This document shows positions 18,901 to 25,912 of a stretch of DNA of 64,000 nt, piece after piece. The position numbers and the translations under genes are program-made. The notes below the pieces were generated by a model. That model had not been told where the DNA came from. It did not search any database and saw only the letters and a program-made list of their open reading frames with translations. This DNA is from JAADEM01 sp965371855 (GTDB lineage: Bacteria > Bacteroidota > Bacteroidia > Bacteroidales > Marinilabiliaceae), in assembly GCA_965371855.1 (NCBI GenBank), contig CBDUZZ010000006.1:33933-97932 (forward strand), written 5' to 3'. Positions within the stretch are counted from its first letter, which is position 1, and each line of letters opens with the position of its first letter.

Positions 18901-19004
18901 CGGTCGTTTGGATATTAACAATTCTTCTGTATGTCGTGCTATATTTCGATCTTTTAAGAAAAGGATTGACATATATGGGGGAATTTAAATTACGTAAAAG
19001 GTAA
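15942..19004 (+). CDS. TerB-like/ABC transporter fusion (ABCG-type)
   Basis: A 1020-residue half-transporter. An N-terminal helical TerB-like domain (about 1-140) and a beta-rich, FHA-like or jelly-roll segment (about 155-245) precede an ABC ATPase (about 250-480) with Walker A GASGAGKTT near 282, signature ISGGQRKRLN and Walker B ILFVDEPTSG. A Cys pair (CPTC) and an ABC2-type membrane domain follow, with a helical insertion of about 200 residues before the last membrane helix. The order resembles ABCG proteins. It ends the locus; regulation by the Sia switch is inferred from context, and the substrate is unknown. Confidence 0.83.
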   Translation: MSEEILKALMQLFGLIAKQDGGVVSNETEYVKTFLKQQLNTEAVHEYFSLFLKHATIKGKKAGEDGKVQLTSMKDSVKVLGICKKINKQLNKEQKVVVLVRLYELINTDRKFTEQRMAIINTVADVFKFPKEEVESIEAFIIHDKISKIDRDDILLLSADVYKTKHALYINSPGLHGNIIILKIESSNLYFIRYTGDQELFLNGLLINNKRIYLFPKGSFIKLAVGPPLYYTDVVGHFMADSTSAKISCQVKDVKFQFKTGTIGLQNINIAEEQGKLIGIMGASGAGKTTLLNVLSGIETPTEGEVLINGYNLHKEKDKLEGVIGLIPQDDLLIEELTVFENLYYNAKLCFKDKSKDEITDMVNTVLTNLGLYERKYLKVGSPLNKMISGGQRKRLNIALELIREPAILFVDEPTSGLSSRDSENVMNLLRELSLKGKLIFVVIHQPSSDIYKMFDKMYILDTGGYPVYYGNPSESLIYFKRLDEQINSEYGECPTCGNLNPELIFNIIDSNVIDEYGNYTNQRKTKPQEWYTYYKENLKLPEVEVVKDTPPKSLNIPSWINQFKIYTLRDFFSKISNKQYILLNILEAPLLGFILAYLIRYIADPESNIYIFRENVNIPPYIFMGIIVALFFGLIVSAEEIFKDAKILKREAFLNLSRSSYLVSKVLILFTLSAIQMILFVVVANYILEIKGMTFEFWLALFSISAFANILGLIISASFNSIITIYILIPLLMIPQMVLGGAMFTFDKLNKDFTSVDKVPFVAEWMPSRWIYEGLIVHQYKHNNFKKNIFNIELQESKADFKQVYYIPELQDILESCKTALTDEARIKDKAFISNLSLLKNEIAKENQRGFSTQFNEVENLSPDKFNENTAIGLSKHLNTLKKNYSKLFFAANGKKEKFIELNIRANKQKFERIRDEHFNESISDIVRKVFEKNRMLRDGNKLVQMVDPIYQIPEPKNSLDFRTHFFAPQKHIFGKFYDTLWFNISVVWILTILLYVVLYFDLLRKGLTYMGEFKLRKR

Positions 19005-19066
19005 CCTTTTTACTTTTTTATAGTATAATAGCATTCAGTTAAATTCAAATTTAAAATTATTTAACC

Positions 19067-19987
19067 ATGCTAAGAAATTTTTTATACTTATTTTTAATAG
19101 TAACCGGTACAGCCTTTTTCACTAGCTGTGGCGGAAGTTCGTCCGGTAAGTCAGGACAATCATCTGATGAATTAATAAGCGCAGATTCTTTGAATTCAGA
19201 TGCTCCATTAAAATTATCAGAAGAAGTAATTGGTGATGTTATTCAAAACATCTCCTCCCCTGTTGAAATGGCTTCATTAATAAAATCTACAGGTGTAGCG
19301 TTTTCTCAAAAGATTTTGAATGACCCGGATAATCTGGACAAGTACAGCACCAGTTATAAGCGAGCATTGAACCTGGGTGTTTTTGCTGCTGACCTTGGGT
19401 ATATTAATATATTTGACAAAAACACTATTGTTGTATCATACCTTTTGGCAGTTAAAAATTTGGCTGAAGGAATTAAAGTTGGTCAGTTCTTTGATTTTAC
19501 CGCATTAAAGCGCCTTGCAACAAACAGCAACAATCTTGATTCATTAATGGAAATATCAATTTCCAGTTTCAATAAGATGGATTCATACCTACGCGAGCAA
19601 AATAGAAGTAATGTTAGTTCTCTAATTGTTGCCGGAACATGGATTGAAGGATTATATATTTCAGCAAGAGTTATAGAAGAAACTAATAACAAAGAGTTAA
19701 TTGACCGTATTGCTGAACAAAAAGATATTGTAAATATTTTACTGATAATTTTGGAGAATTATAATAAAGATGCAAATTTTGCTGAACTTTCAACTTATTT
19801 ACAGGACTTAAAAACCCTCTATTCAGGTGTGAAAATAACAACTGAATTTGGTGAGCCCAAAAAGATGGAAGTTGATGGTTCTTTAATAATTATTCAAGAT
19901 GAAATCAGTCATATTGAGGTTACTGCTGAGCAGATGACGGCAATTATTAATCAGATTAAAAAAACACGTGAATTTATTGTTTCGTAA
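19067..19987 (+). CDS. Lipoprotein of unknown function
   Basis: A 306-residue predicted lipoprotein. A hydrophobic N terminus ends in FFTSCGGSSS, giving a lipidated Cys followed by a Gly/Ser linker. The rest is mostly helical and acidic, without a motif I recognise; a helical-bundle fold is likely. It starts about 60 bases after the ABC transporter gene and could still be in its transcript. A small secreted protein gene follows. Function unknown. Confidence 0.65.
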   Translation: MLRNFLYLFLIVTGTAFFTSCGGSSSGKSGQSSDELISADSLNSDAPLKLSEEVIGDVIQNISSPVEMASLIKSTGVAFSQKILNDPDNLDKYSTSYKRALNLGVFAADLGYINIFDKNTIVVSYLLAVKNLAEGIKVGQFFDFTALKRLATNSNNLDSLMEISISSFNKMDSYLREQNRSNVSSLIVAGTWIEGLYISARVIEETNNKELIDRIAEQKDIVNILLIILENYNKDANFAELSTYLQDLKTLYSGVKITTEFGEPKKMEVDGSLIIIQDEISHIEVTAEQMTAIINQIKKTREFIVS

Positions 19988-20041
19988 ATTCATATTACTT
20001 TATTTAAAGTGAAAAAGATACTAATTGAAAATTCTATACGA

Positions 20042-20500
20042 ATGAAAAAGATATTAATCAGTTTGTTGGTGCTCTTTTCTGTGTTTTCATTAACAAGCTA
20101 TGCACAATGTGGTGAAGACTTGTTAAAGCAGGCATTAAAAGAGATGGGTGATGGCCAATACATTAAAGACTTTAAGATTGAGCTTCTTAAAGCAAAAAAA
20201 GATATGAAAACAGGATATGTTAAGTTTTCCGTTGTTTTGCAAAGCAGAAGTCAATACAAATTTAATGTGGTTGATGGCCCGAGTAATTCTGAAAAAGCAA
20301 TAATGCAGTTATATTTTAACGATAAACTTCTTGTAAGCAATTACGAAAAAGGGAAACGTTACAAATCCTGTCAGTTTATATGCGGTAAAACCGGTGTTTA
20401 CAATTTAATATTCTCTTTTAAAGGAGGAGAAGAAGGATGTTCCAGTTCAGTATTGTCACTGGTTAAACAGTTCTCTGAAAGTGAAATGAAAAACTTCTAA
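20042..20500 (+). CDS. Small secreted protein of unknown function
   Basis: A 152-residue protein with a clear signal peptide (MKKILISLLVLFSVFS..., cleavage near SYAQ/C). ATG 20042 was chosen because it puts the signal peptide at the N terminus; an in-frame GTG lies 33 bases upstream. The mature part has five cysteines and looks mostly beta-stranded (YVKFSVVLQSRSQYKF, KTGVYNLIFSFKGGEEGC). It is followed by a strong terminator and may share a transcript with the lipoprotein gene upstream. Family not recognised. Confidence 0.65.
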   Translation: MKKILISLLVLFSVFSLTSYAQCGEDLLKQALKEMGDGQYIKDFKIELLKAKKDMKTGYVKFSVVLQSRSQYKFNVVDGPSNSEKAIMQLYFNDKLLVSNYEKGKRYKSCQFICGKTGVYNLIFSFKGGEEGCSSSVLSLVKQFSESEMKNF

Positions 20501-20520
20501 TTAAATAGTCTAAAAATACT

Positions 20521-20554
20521 AAAGGTTGTCACATAATGTGACAACCTTTTTTTT
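20521..20554 (+). terminator. Rho-independent terminator
   Basis: The 14-base arms AAAGGTTGTCACAT (20521-20534) and ATGTGACAACCTTT (20536-20549) are exact complements around one central base, followed by a run of eight T (20547-20554). It separates the small secreted protein gene from transketolase. Confidence 0.92.
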
Positions 20555-20581
20555 GCTATAATTTTTAAAAGAGTATTTTTG
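20552..20581 (+). promoter_or_regulatory. Bacteroidota-type promoter of transketolase
   Basis: TTTG (20552-20555) and TATTTTTG (20574-20581) fit the phylum's -33 TTTG and -7 TAnnTTTG boxes with an 18-base spacer. The -33 box uses the T tail of the preceding terminator. The start codon lies 52 bases after the -7 box. Confidence 0.65.
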
Positions 20582-20633
20582 TGGAATATCCATTTAATAA
20601 ATAGTTATAAAACATAAATAATAAAGTATTAAG

Positions 20634-22655
20634 ATGATTAATCAAATTTCAAAAAGAGCAGCAGATAATATCCGCATTTTATCAGCCGCAATGGTAGAAA
20701 AGGCTAAATCAGGACATCCGGGTGGTGCAATGGGTGGTGCCGATTTTATACAGGTACTGTTTTCAGAATTCCTTAATTATGATCCTTCAGACAGGACATG
20801 GTTTAATCGCGACAGATTCTTCTTGGATCCCGGTCACATGTCTCCGATGCTATACTCCCAATTGGCTCTTACAGGCACATTCTCTATGGATGAGCTCGCG
20901 CAGTTCAGGCAATGGGGCAGCCCTACTCCCGGCCATCCGGAAAAGGATTTTAAACGCGGAATTGAAAACACATCAGGACCATTAGGCCAGGGGCATACGA
21001 TAGCTGTAGGTGCTGCAATTGCAGAACGGTTTCTGTGTGCAAGATTTGGAGAATGGATGAAGCATAATATTTTTACTTTCATATCCGATGGAGGTGTTCA
21101 GGAAGAAATTTCGCAGGGAGCGGGTCGTTTGGCCGGCTATCTGGGATTGAGCAACCTTGTAATGTTCTATGATTCTAACGATATTCAACTTTCTACAGAA
21201 ACAAAAGCTGTAACCATCGAAGATACAGCAAAGAAATATGAAGCATGGGGATGGGCTACAATTACAATTGACGGTAATAACCATGACCAGATTCGGAAAG
21301 CACTGAAAACTGCTGTTGCTGAAAAAGAGAAACCTTTTCTGATTATTGGTAAAACCATTATGGGTAAAGGTGCAGTTACTGAGAAGAAAGAGTCTTTCGA
21401 AGCACAAGTTTCCACTCATGGTCAGCCGTTAAGTGCAGCGGGAGCATCATTTGAAGAAACAATTAAAAATCTGGGAGGAAATACTGAAAATCCATTTGTT
21501 ATTTTTGATGATGTGGCAAGTGTATATGCTGAAGTAACAAAAGAGAAACAAGCTTTTGCTGATGAAAAACGTGCAGAGCAGGCAGCATGGGAGAAAGCAA
21601 ATCCTGAGCTGGCAGAGAAACTGAAAAGTTTCATCTCAGGCAAAGCTCCTGATTTTAGTTACTCTGCATTAGAGCAAAAAGCCGGTTCTGCCACACGTGC
21701 AGCAGCCTCGAGTGTTCTTGCTCATTTTGCCGGAAAAATAGAGAATCTGATAGTTATGTCGGCTGACCTGTCTAATTCGGATAAAACAGACGGATTCCTG
21801 AAGAAGACTACTGTATTCACAAAAGGTGATTTTAGCGGTTCATTCCTTCAGGTCGGTGTTGCCGAGCTAACCATGGCTACTGTTTCAAACGGTATGGCTC
21901 TTCACGGAGGTGTAATACCTGCCTGCGGAACATTCTTTGTTTTCTCTGATTATATGAAACCGGCTGTTCGTATGGCTGCACTGATGCAACTGCCGGTTAA
22001 ATATATCTGGACTCATGATGCTTTTCGCGTAGGTGAAGACGGTCCTACTCACCAACCTGTTGAGCAGGAGGCACAAATACGCTTAATGGAGAAACTAAAG
22101 AATCATAAAGGAGAGAACAGCGTACTGGTCATTCGTCCTGCTGATGCAGAGGAGTCTACTGTTGCCTGGGAGATGGCAATGAATAATGTTAGTACTCCAA
22201 CAGCTCTTATTCTTTCAAGGCAAAACATAACTAACTTGCCGGGTAGCACATACCAACAAGCTACTCAAGCGAAAAAAGGTGCTTATATCGTTCAGAAAGA
22301 TGGAGATAAGGTTGATGTTGTTCTGTTAGCCTCCGGCTCAGAAGTAAGCTCACTTGTTGAGGGTGCAAAGTTGTTGAAAGAGGATGGTATTAAGTGTCAA
22401 ATCGTATCTGTTCCATCTGAAGGATTGTTCAGAAGTCAGGACAAAAAGTATCAGGAAGAGGTAATTCCGGCGGGTATACCCGTATTTGGTCTTACTGCCG
22501 GATTGCCGGTTACTCTTGAAGGTCTTGTAGGACAACAGGGAAAAGTTTGGGGACTGGATCATTTCGGTTATTCAGCTCCTTATAAAATCCTGGATGAGAA
22601 ATTCGGTTTTACTGCCGATAATGTTGCTAAACAGGTAAAAAAGTTGTTGAAATAG
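20634..22655 (+). CDS. tkt: Transketolase
   Basis: A 673-residue transketolase, thiamine-diphosphate dependent, moving two-carbon units between sugar phosphates in the pentose phosphate pathway. The N-terminal half has SGHPGG, LDPGHMSPMLYS, the cofactor region ISDGGVQEEISQGAGRLAG and FYDSNDIQLS. The middle and C-terminal domains carry VGVAELTMATVSNGMA, THDAFRVGEDGPTHQPVEQ and the usual transketolase C domain. The SDGG form in place of the common GDGC is typical of Bacteroidota enzymes as I know them. Full length, single gene, framed by its own promoter and terminators. Confidence 0.96.
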   Translation: MINQISKRAADNIRILSAAMVEKAKSGHPGGAMGGADFIQVLFSEFLNYDPSDRTWFNRDRFFLDPGHMSPMLYSQLALTGTFSMDELAQFRQWGSPTPGHPEKDFKRGIENTSGPLGQGHTIAVGAAIAERFLCARFGEWMKHNIFTFISDGGVQEEISQGAGRLAGYLGLSNLVMFYDSNDIQLSTETKAVTIEDTAKKYEAWGWATITIDGNNHDQIRKALKTAVAEKEKPFLIIGKTIMGKGAVTEKKESFEAQVSTHGQPLSAAGASFEETIKNLGGNTENPFVIFDDVASVYAEVTKEKQAFADEKRAEQAAWEKANPELAEKLKSFISGKAPDFSYSALEQKAGSATRAAASSVLAHFAGKIENLIVMSADLSNSDKTDGFLKKTTVFTKGDFSGSFLQVGVAELTMATVSNGMALHGGVIPACGTFFVFSDYMKPAVRMAALMQLPVKYIWTHDAFRVGEDGPTHQPVEQEAQIRLMEKLKNHKGENSVLVIRPADAEESTVAWEMAMNNVSTPTALILSRQNITNLPGSTYQQATQAKKGAYIVQKDGDKVDVVLLASGSEVSSLVEGAKLLKEDGIKCQIVSVPSEGLFRSQDKKYQEEVIPAGIPVFGLTAGLPVTLEGLVGQQGKVWGLDHFGYSAPYKILDEKFGFTADNVAKQVKKLLK

Positions 22656-22690
22656 TTTCTTTGCAACTATAGAAAATAGACATCATAAAT

Positions 22691-22725
22691 AAAACCGGCA
22701 GATTGAATAATCTTGCCGGTTTTTT
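22691..22725 (+). terminator. Rho-independent terminator of transketolase
   Basis: AAAACCGGCA (22691-22700) pairs with TGCCGGTTTT (22714-22723); inside, GATT pairs with AATC around a short loop with one bulge. Six T follow (22720-22725). It lies 36 bases after the transketolase stop. Confidence 0.88.
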
Positions 22726-22954
22726 GGTATGTTATGGGGAAATATGAAAATCCCCAATTAGAGGTAATCCTATAGTTAGAGATGGCTGCACGATGAGTGT
22801 ACCATCCAAAATAGTTGACAATTTGCATTGAGCCAATAACAGCATAGCTACCTGAATATACATCCATATTACACAAGTTGGGGTTAATGCCATAAAGAAT
22901 CCACTAGATGATTTTGAGTTTAAAAAATAAATTGATAGATTTGACATATACGAA

Positions 22955-22978
22955 ATATCAGGAACTAGTTCCTGATAT
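22955..22978. repeat. Perfect 24-bp palindrome
   Basis: Two 12-base halves, ATATCAGGAACT and AGTTCCTGATAT, meet with no spacer at 22966/22967. It ends 6 bases before the cassette-like boundary GTTAGGGGGC. It could be a protein-binding site, a folded recombination site or a hairpin; no T run follows, so it is not a standard terminator. Confidence 0.8.
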
Positions 22979-22984
22979 ACATAC

Positions 22985-22994
22985 GTTAGGGGGC
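22985..22994 (+). other. Cassette boundary 1 (R'-like end)
   Basis: GTTAGGGGGC is the exact reverse complement of GCCCCCTAAC at 23568-23577, which begins 2 bases after the enclosed gene's stop codon. In an integrated integron cassette, the GTT end at the start pairs with the AAC end of the same cassette's attC site. It has GTT but not the full GTTRRRY consensus. Confidence 0.5.
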
Positions 22995-23011
22995 ATTAAA
23001 ATCGTCAATAA

Positions 23012-23566
23012 ATGAGAATCAGAGATTTGAAATATTATTTGTTAACATTCTTAATATTAATGTTTGTTTGTGCTTTCAGTCAAACGAAAAGTAAAGTATT
23101 CTGGACAGAGATTGACCATTTTGAAAATAAGCCTGACTCAAGTTTATATGAAAGAGTGGTTTATAAGAATTCCATTGAATTTAGGTACTTCTTTGATTTT
23201 GAAGACACTTCAAGTTTTCTCGATTTTGAATTATTAAAAGAAAATTTACTCGTTGTAGCTAAACAAGACACAATAGAACTTCATGATATTCAAAAATTGA
23301 AATACAAATTGGATTCTATTGAAATATTAAAATTTGAATTTCCAGATACTCCACCTGGTGGACAAGGCTGTTGGCTGTTTAGTAGGAAATTAGGAATGGT
23401 TGGAATGGGACTTTATGTGGGGGGTAAATTGATAATTTCAAAAATTAATGCCGAAACTTTTAATCCGATAGTTATATCTGAATTATTAAAAGAGAAATTA
23501 AGTGAACCGCCGCCACCACTTTTAATTCAAGAACTTATACATATTGACAAAGAAAATGAAGAATAA
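23012..23566 (+). CDS. Secreted protein of unknown function in a cassette-like unit
   Basis: A 184-residue protein with an N-terminal signal peptide (LLTFLILMFVCAFSQ). The mature part is acidic with a C-terminal PPPP stretch and no recognised motif. The ATG lies only 17 bases after the boundary sequence and the stop 1 base before the attC-like site. This tight single-gene packing is typical of integron cassettes. It has no relation in function or strand logic to transketolase or the GT9 gene on either side. Function unknown. Confidence 0.6.
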   Translation: MRIRDLKYYLLTFLILMFVCAFSQTKSKVFWTEIDHFENKPDSSLYERVVYKNSIEFRYFFDFEDTSSFLDFELLKENLLVVAKQDTIELHDIQKLKYKLDSIEILKFEFPDTPPGGQGCWLFSRKLGMVGMGLYVGGKLIISKINAETFNPIVISELLKEKLSEPPPPLLIQELIHIDKENEE

Positions 23567-23567
23567 C

Positions 23568-23627
23568 GCCCCCTAACAGCAACTCAAAGGGCATTAAAAC
23601 GCCTTTTAGCTGCGACCGTTACCATTA
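23568..23627 (+). other. attC-like recombination site
   Basis: About 60 bases can fold as an attC site: the R''-like arm GCCCCCTAAC (23568-23577), inner arms near GCAACTCAAAGGGC (23579-23592) and GCCTTTTAGCTGC (23601-23613) that pair with bulges, and GTTACCATTA (23618-23627), which starts the next unit. Length, AAC...GTT ends and imperfect inner pairing fit attC. The outer boxes deviate from the strict RYYYAAC/GTTRRRY consensus, and no integrase gene is in the window. Confidence 0.5.
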
Positions 23628-23637
23628 ATAAGAAAAA

Positions 23638-24229
23638 ATGAAGCTTACATTAAAATACAGTATTGGAATTCTCACGATATTATTATTAGGTTGTAATCAA
23701 TCAAATAAAAAGAATATTTCACAAGACAAATTAGTTGAATTTAAACATGTAGTAATTGAAACAGAAGAAAATATAGTAAAAGAACTTAATAATGTTTGGG
23801 ACTCACTTAATTACATGAAAGAGAATTATATAAAATTTGATTCAGCTCTATTTTAGAATATTTAAGGAGAACTATTCAGATATCGATGCTATATATATTA
23901 AGGAAATTCGAAAGGAAATTTATGGATTTCATCCACTAATTACATTATTCAAGACATATGAATGCGATCAACCAGTTTCTTATAGAGAATTACACCTATT
24001 AGACTCTTCTCTCAATGTTTGTGGTAGAATGGCATTAGATTATAGTGTCAATTATGATTTATTTGATTGTAAATCAAAGTTCATTAATGATTCAACTATC
24101 AAAGTTGTAGAAAGTAAAGGATTAAGCTATGATAATGATTCTGTTAAGATAGATAACATTTTACTTAGATTGAATCCTAAAGGAACATTTGATACTCTAT
24201 CTGTTGATTCGAAATTAGGAACTTACTAA
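23638..24229 (+). pseudogene. Frameshifted lipoprotein gene in second cassette-like unit
   Basis: An N-terminal part (23638-23856) encodes a lipoprotein start (ILTILLLGCNQS) and stops at TAG 23854-23856. The sequence goes on in the next frame to 24229. Removing one T from the TTTT run at 23851-23854 joins the two into one frame of about 196 residues (...KFDSALF then RIFKENYSDID...). So a single-base insertion, natural or from sequencing, has split one gene. The family is not recognised. The start is 11 bases after the attC-like boundary and the stop lies in the next boundary sequence. Confidence 0.75.
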
Positions 24230-24280
24230 TGGTAACAAAAGCTAAATTTCATGGGCGGTGATGTGCAGTTTGAAAGTTTA
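24227..24280 (+). other. Second attC-like end
   Basis: TAATGGTAAC (24227-24236) is the exact reverse complement of GTTACCATTA (23618-23627), the start of the same unit, and it overlaps the stop codon of the split gene. A GTT about 50 bases on (24276-24278) could close the site, but the inner arms pair poorly and the next unit's matching end was not found. The site may be decayed or the end of the array. Confidence 0.4.
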
Positions 24281-24294
24281 ATTCAATTAATAAA

Positions 24295-24530
24295 CCCCTC
24301 GATGGTGCGCGATTGTATCGCGTTCCTTTTATATTAGTAGAAAGCTAAAGATTCTTAAAACCCACACAATCAATAGTGCAAGAGCCAGAGGTTGACAGCC
24401 TGCCCCGGCCCTTCGGGGATACCGGCCACAATTTTACTTGCTTATGCAATGATTCGTCATCAGTATAAGGTTTGATGAAGGGGGTGCTGACAATTCACTT
24501 ACAATTATTATCTTTATGTGCCAATAATGT
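24295..24530. repeat. Dispersed imperfect repeat, copy 1
   Basis: About 235 bases of non-coding sequence related to 25640-25870. A left block (24303-24328) differs from the other copy at one base and holds the hairpin CGCGAT-TGT-ATCGCG (24308-24322). A right block of 42 bases (24487-24528) differs by two substitutions and a small length change. The middle is more diverged and holds a CCCCG/CGGGG hairpin (24403-24418). The right block ends 41 bases before the GT9 start and includes the promoter-like TATCTTTA (24509-24516). Confidence 0.75.
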
Positions 24531-24569
24531 TGAAAAAAGTCCGAATTCATAAACAAATAATAATGTAAA

Positions 24570-25559
24570 ATGTTTAATCGTATTTTAATTATTCAAACTG
24601 CATTTTTAGGGGATGTTATTCTTGTCACTCCAATAATAGAAAAACTTAAGCGGTTTTATCCTGAATCTCATATCGATATTCTAGTTAAGAAAGGTCATGA
24701 GAAGCTAATTGACAACAATCCAAACATTAACAGAGTTCTTGTTTTTGACAAAGACAATAGGAAGTATGTAAACCTTATTCATTTAATAAAAGATATCAGA
24801 AAACAGAAGTATGACTTGGTGGTAAATGCACAGAGATATGCAACAACAGGTATCATTACCGTTTTGTCCGGAGCGAAAGTTACTGTTGGCTTTGACAAGA
24901 ATCCACTATCGTTTATGTTTAGCCATAGCAGCCCTCATAATATCCATCAGGAAAATAGCAAATCGGAACATGAAGTTATTAGAAACCTGAAGCTGATAGA
25001 GGAGTTTACTGATAACTCATTTGAATTACCAAAACTATATCCGTCAGCAAGTGATTATGAAAAAACAAGACCTACTAAACCATATTATTGTATAGCACCT
25101 ACTTCTGTCCTATTTACTAAAGAGTTCCCGGAAGAGAAGTGGATAGAACTTATCCAGAAGTTACCATCAAATTCTACAATATATCTACTTGGAGCTCCAG
25201 GAGATAAAATAAGATGCGATAACATTATAGAAAAAAGCAGAGCCAACAATATTTCCAATCTGGCAGGTAAGTTAACTTTTCTTGAATCAGCAGCGTTGAT
25301 GAAAGGTGCAAGAATGAATTTTGTGAATGATTCAGCTCCGTTACACATTGCATCATCTGTTAATGCTCCGGTAAGAGCCATTTTCTGTTCTACTACTCCT
25401 GCTTTAGGCTTTACCCCTTTATCAGATGATTCTATGGTTATAGAAACAAAAAGAAATTTGTCATGTCGCCCTTGTGGAATAACAGGAAAGAAAGCATGTC
25501 CTGAAGGTCATTTCCTCTGTTCTGATATTTCAATTGAGGATATTCTGAAAACGTTTTAA
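24570..25559 (+). CDS. Glycosyltransferase family 9, heptosyltransferase-like
   Basis: A 329-residue GT9 enzyme of the ADP-heptose:LPS heptosyltransferase type, expected to add a sugar to the lipopolysaccharide core at the inner membrane. The start (RILIIQTAFLGDVILVTPI) and the C-terminal domain with NDSAPLHIASSVNAPVRAIF, GFTPLSDDS and the cysteine-bearing CRPCGITGKKACP tail are typical. The exact sugar donor cannot be told. It stands alone between two copies of the dispersed repeat. Confidence 0.9.
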   Translation: MFNRILIIQTAFLGDVILVTPIIEKLKRFYPESHIDILVKKGHEKLIDNNPNINRVLVFDKDNRKYVNLIHLIKDIRKQKYDLVVNAQRYATTGIITVLSGAKVTVGFDKNPLSFMFSHSSPHNIHQENSKSEHEVIRNLKLIEEFTDNSFELPKLYPSASDYEKTRPTKPYYCIAPTSVLFTKEFPEEKWIELIQKLPSNSTIYLLGAPGDKIRCDNIIEKSRANNISNLAGKLTFLESAALMKGARMNFVNDSAPLHIASSVNAPVRAIFCSTTPALGFTPLSDDSMVIETKRNLSCRPCGITGKKACPEGHFLCSDISIEDILKTF

Positions 25560-25639
25560 GAAAAGTTATACGAAAGAGAGAAATTGTAACAAATAACAAG
25601 AATACATTCTCAATCCCCCTATTCCAAATAGCTAATTCA

Positions 25640-25870
25640 CATCCACTGGTGCGCGATTGTATCGCATTCCTTAACTTTATTTCCTGAGTAATAACCACAC
25701 GATGCAAAGGCTGAGGGGTTCTGATGTTCAATTTAATCTGTTCCGTATTCATTGGAAAAACCGGATTAACGGCATCTGCTTATGGTAATGATATTTCTTC
25801 CGCATACGGTTTGCCAGGGGGGAGGTACTGACAGTTCACTTATAATTATTATCTTTATGTACAATAATTT
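25640..25870. repeat. Dispersed imperfect repeat, copy 2, in gene-free gap 25560-25912
   Basis: The second copy of the repeat found at 24295-24530, in the same orientation. The left block is at 25647-25672 and the right block at 25828-25868. It includes TATCTTTA (25850-25857), one base from the TAnnTTTG promoter box, ending 55 bases before the sulfatase start. The gap holds nothing else I can support. Confidence 0.75.
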
Positions 25871-25912
25871 GGAGTTGGCTATCAGACAATACTCTTTGGA
25901 GACTTAAAAAAT

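Larger units (their letters stand above)
22656..23011. other. Gap between transketolase and the cassette-like region
   Basis: Apart from the terminator, this stretch holds no supportable gene. Short minus-strand frames (22667-22876 and 22732-22947) overlap each other, have no recognisable domain, and are probably chance or decayed sequence. A perfect 24-bp palindrome and the first cassette boundary lie at its right end. Confidence 0.6.

Noticed and set aside
18996..19010. AAAAGGT/ACCTTTT palindrome at the end of the ABC transporter gene as a terminator
   Set aside because: The arms leave only one base for a loop, overlap the stop codon and are AT-rich; folding would be too weak to call.
20834..22562. 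Several - strand and other-frame open frames of 60-145 codons inside transketolase
   Set aside because: They lie wholly inside a clear gene, have odd composition and no recognisable domain, so they are frame shadows.
22732..22947. A 71-codon - strand frame with a hydrophobic stretch
   Set aside because: It overlaps another - strand frame, runs close to the transketolase terminator, and has no family resemblance or start context. It was left as gap sequence.
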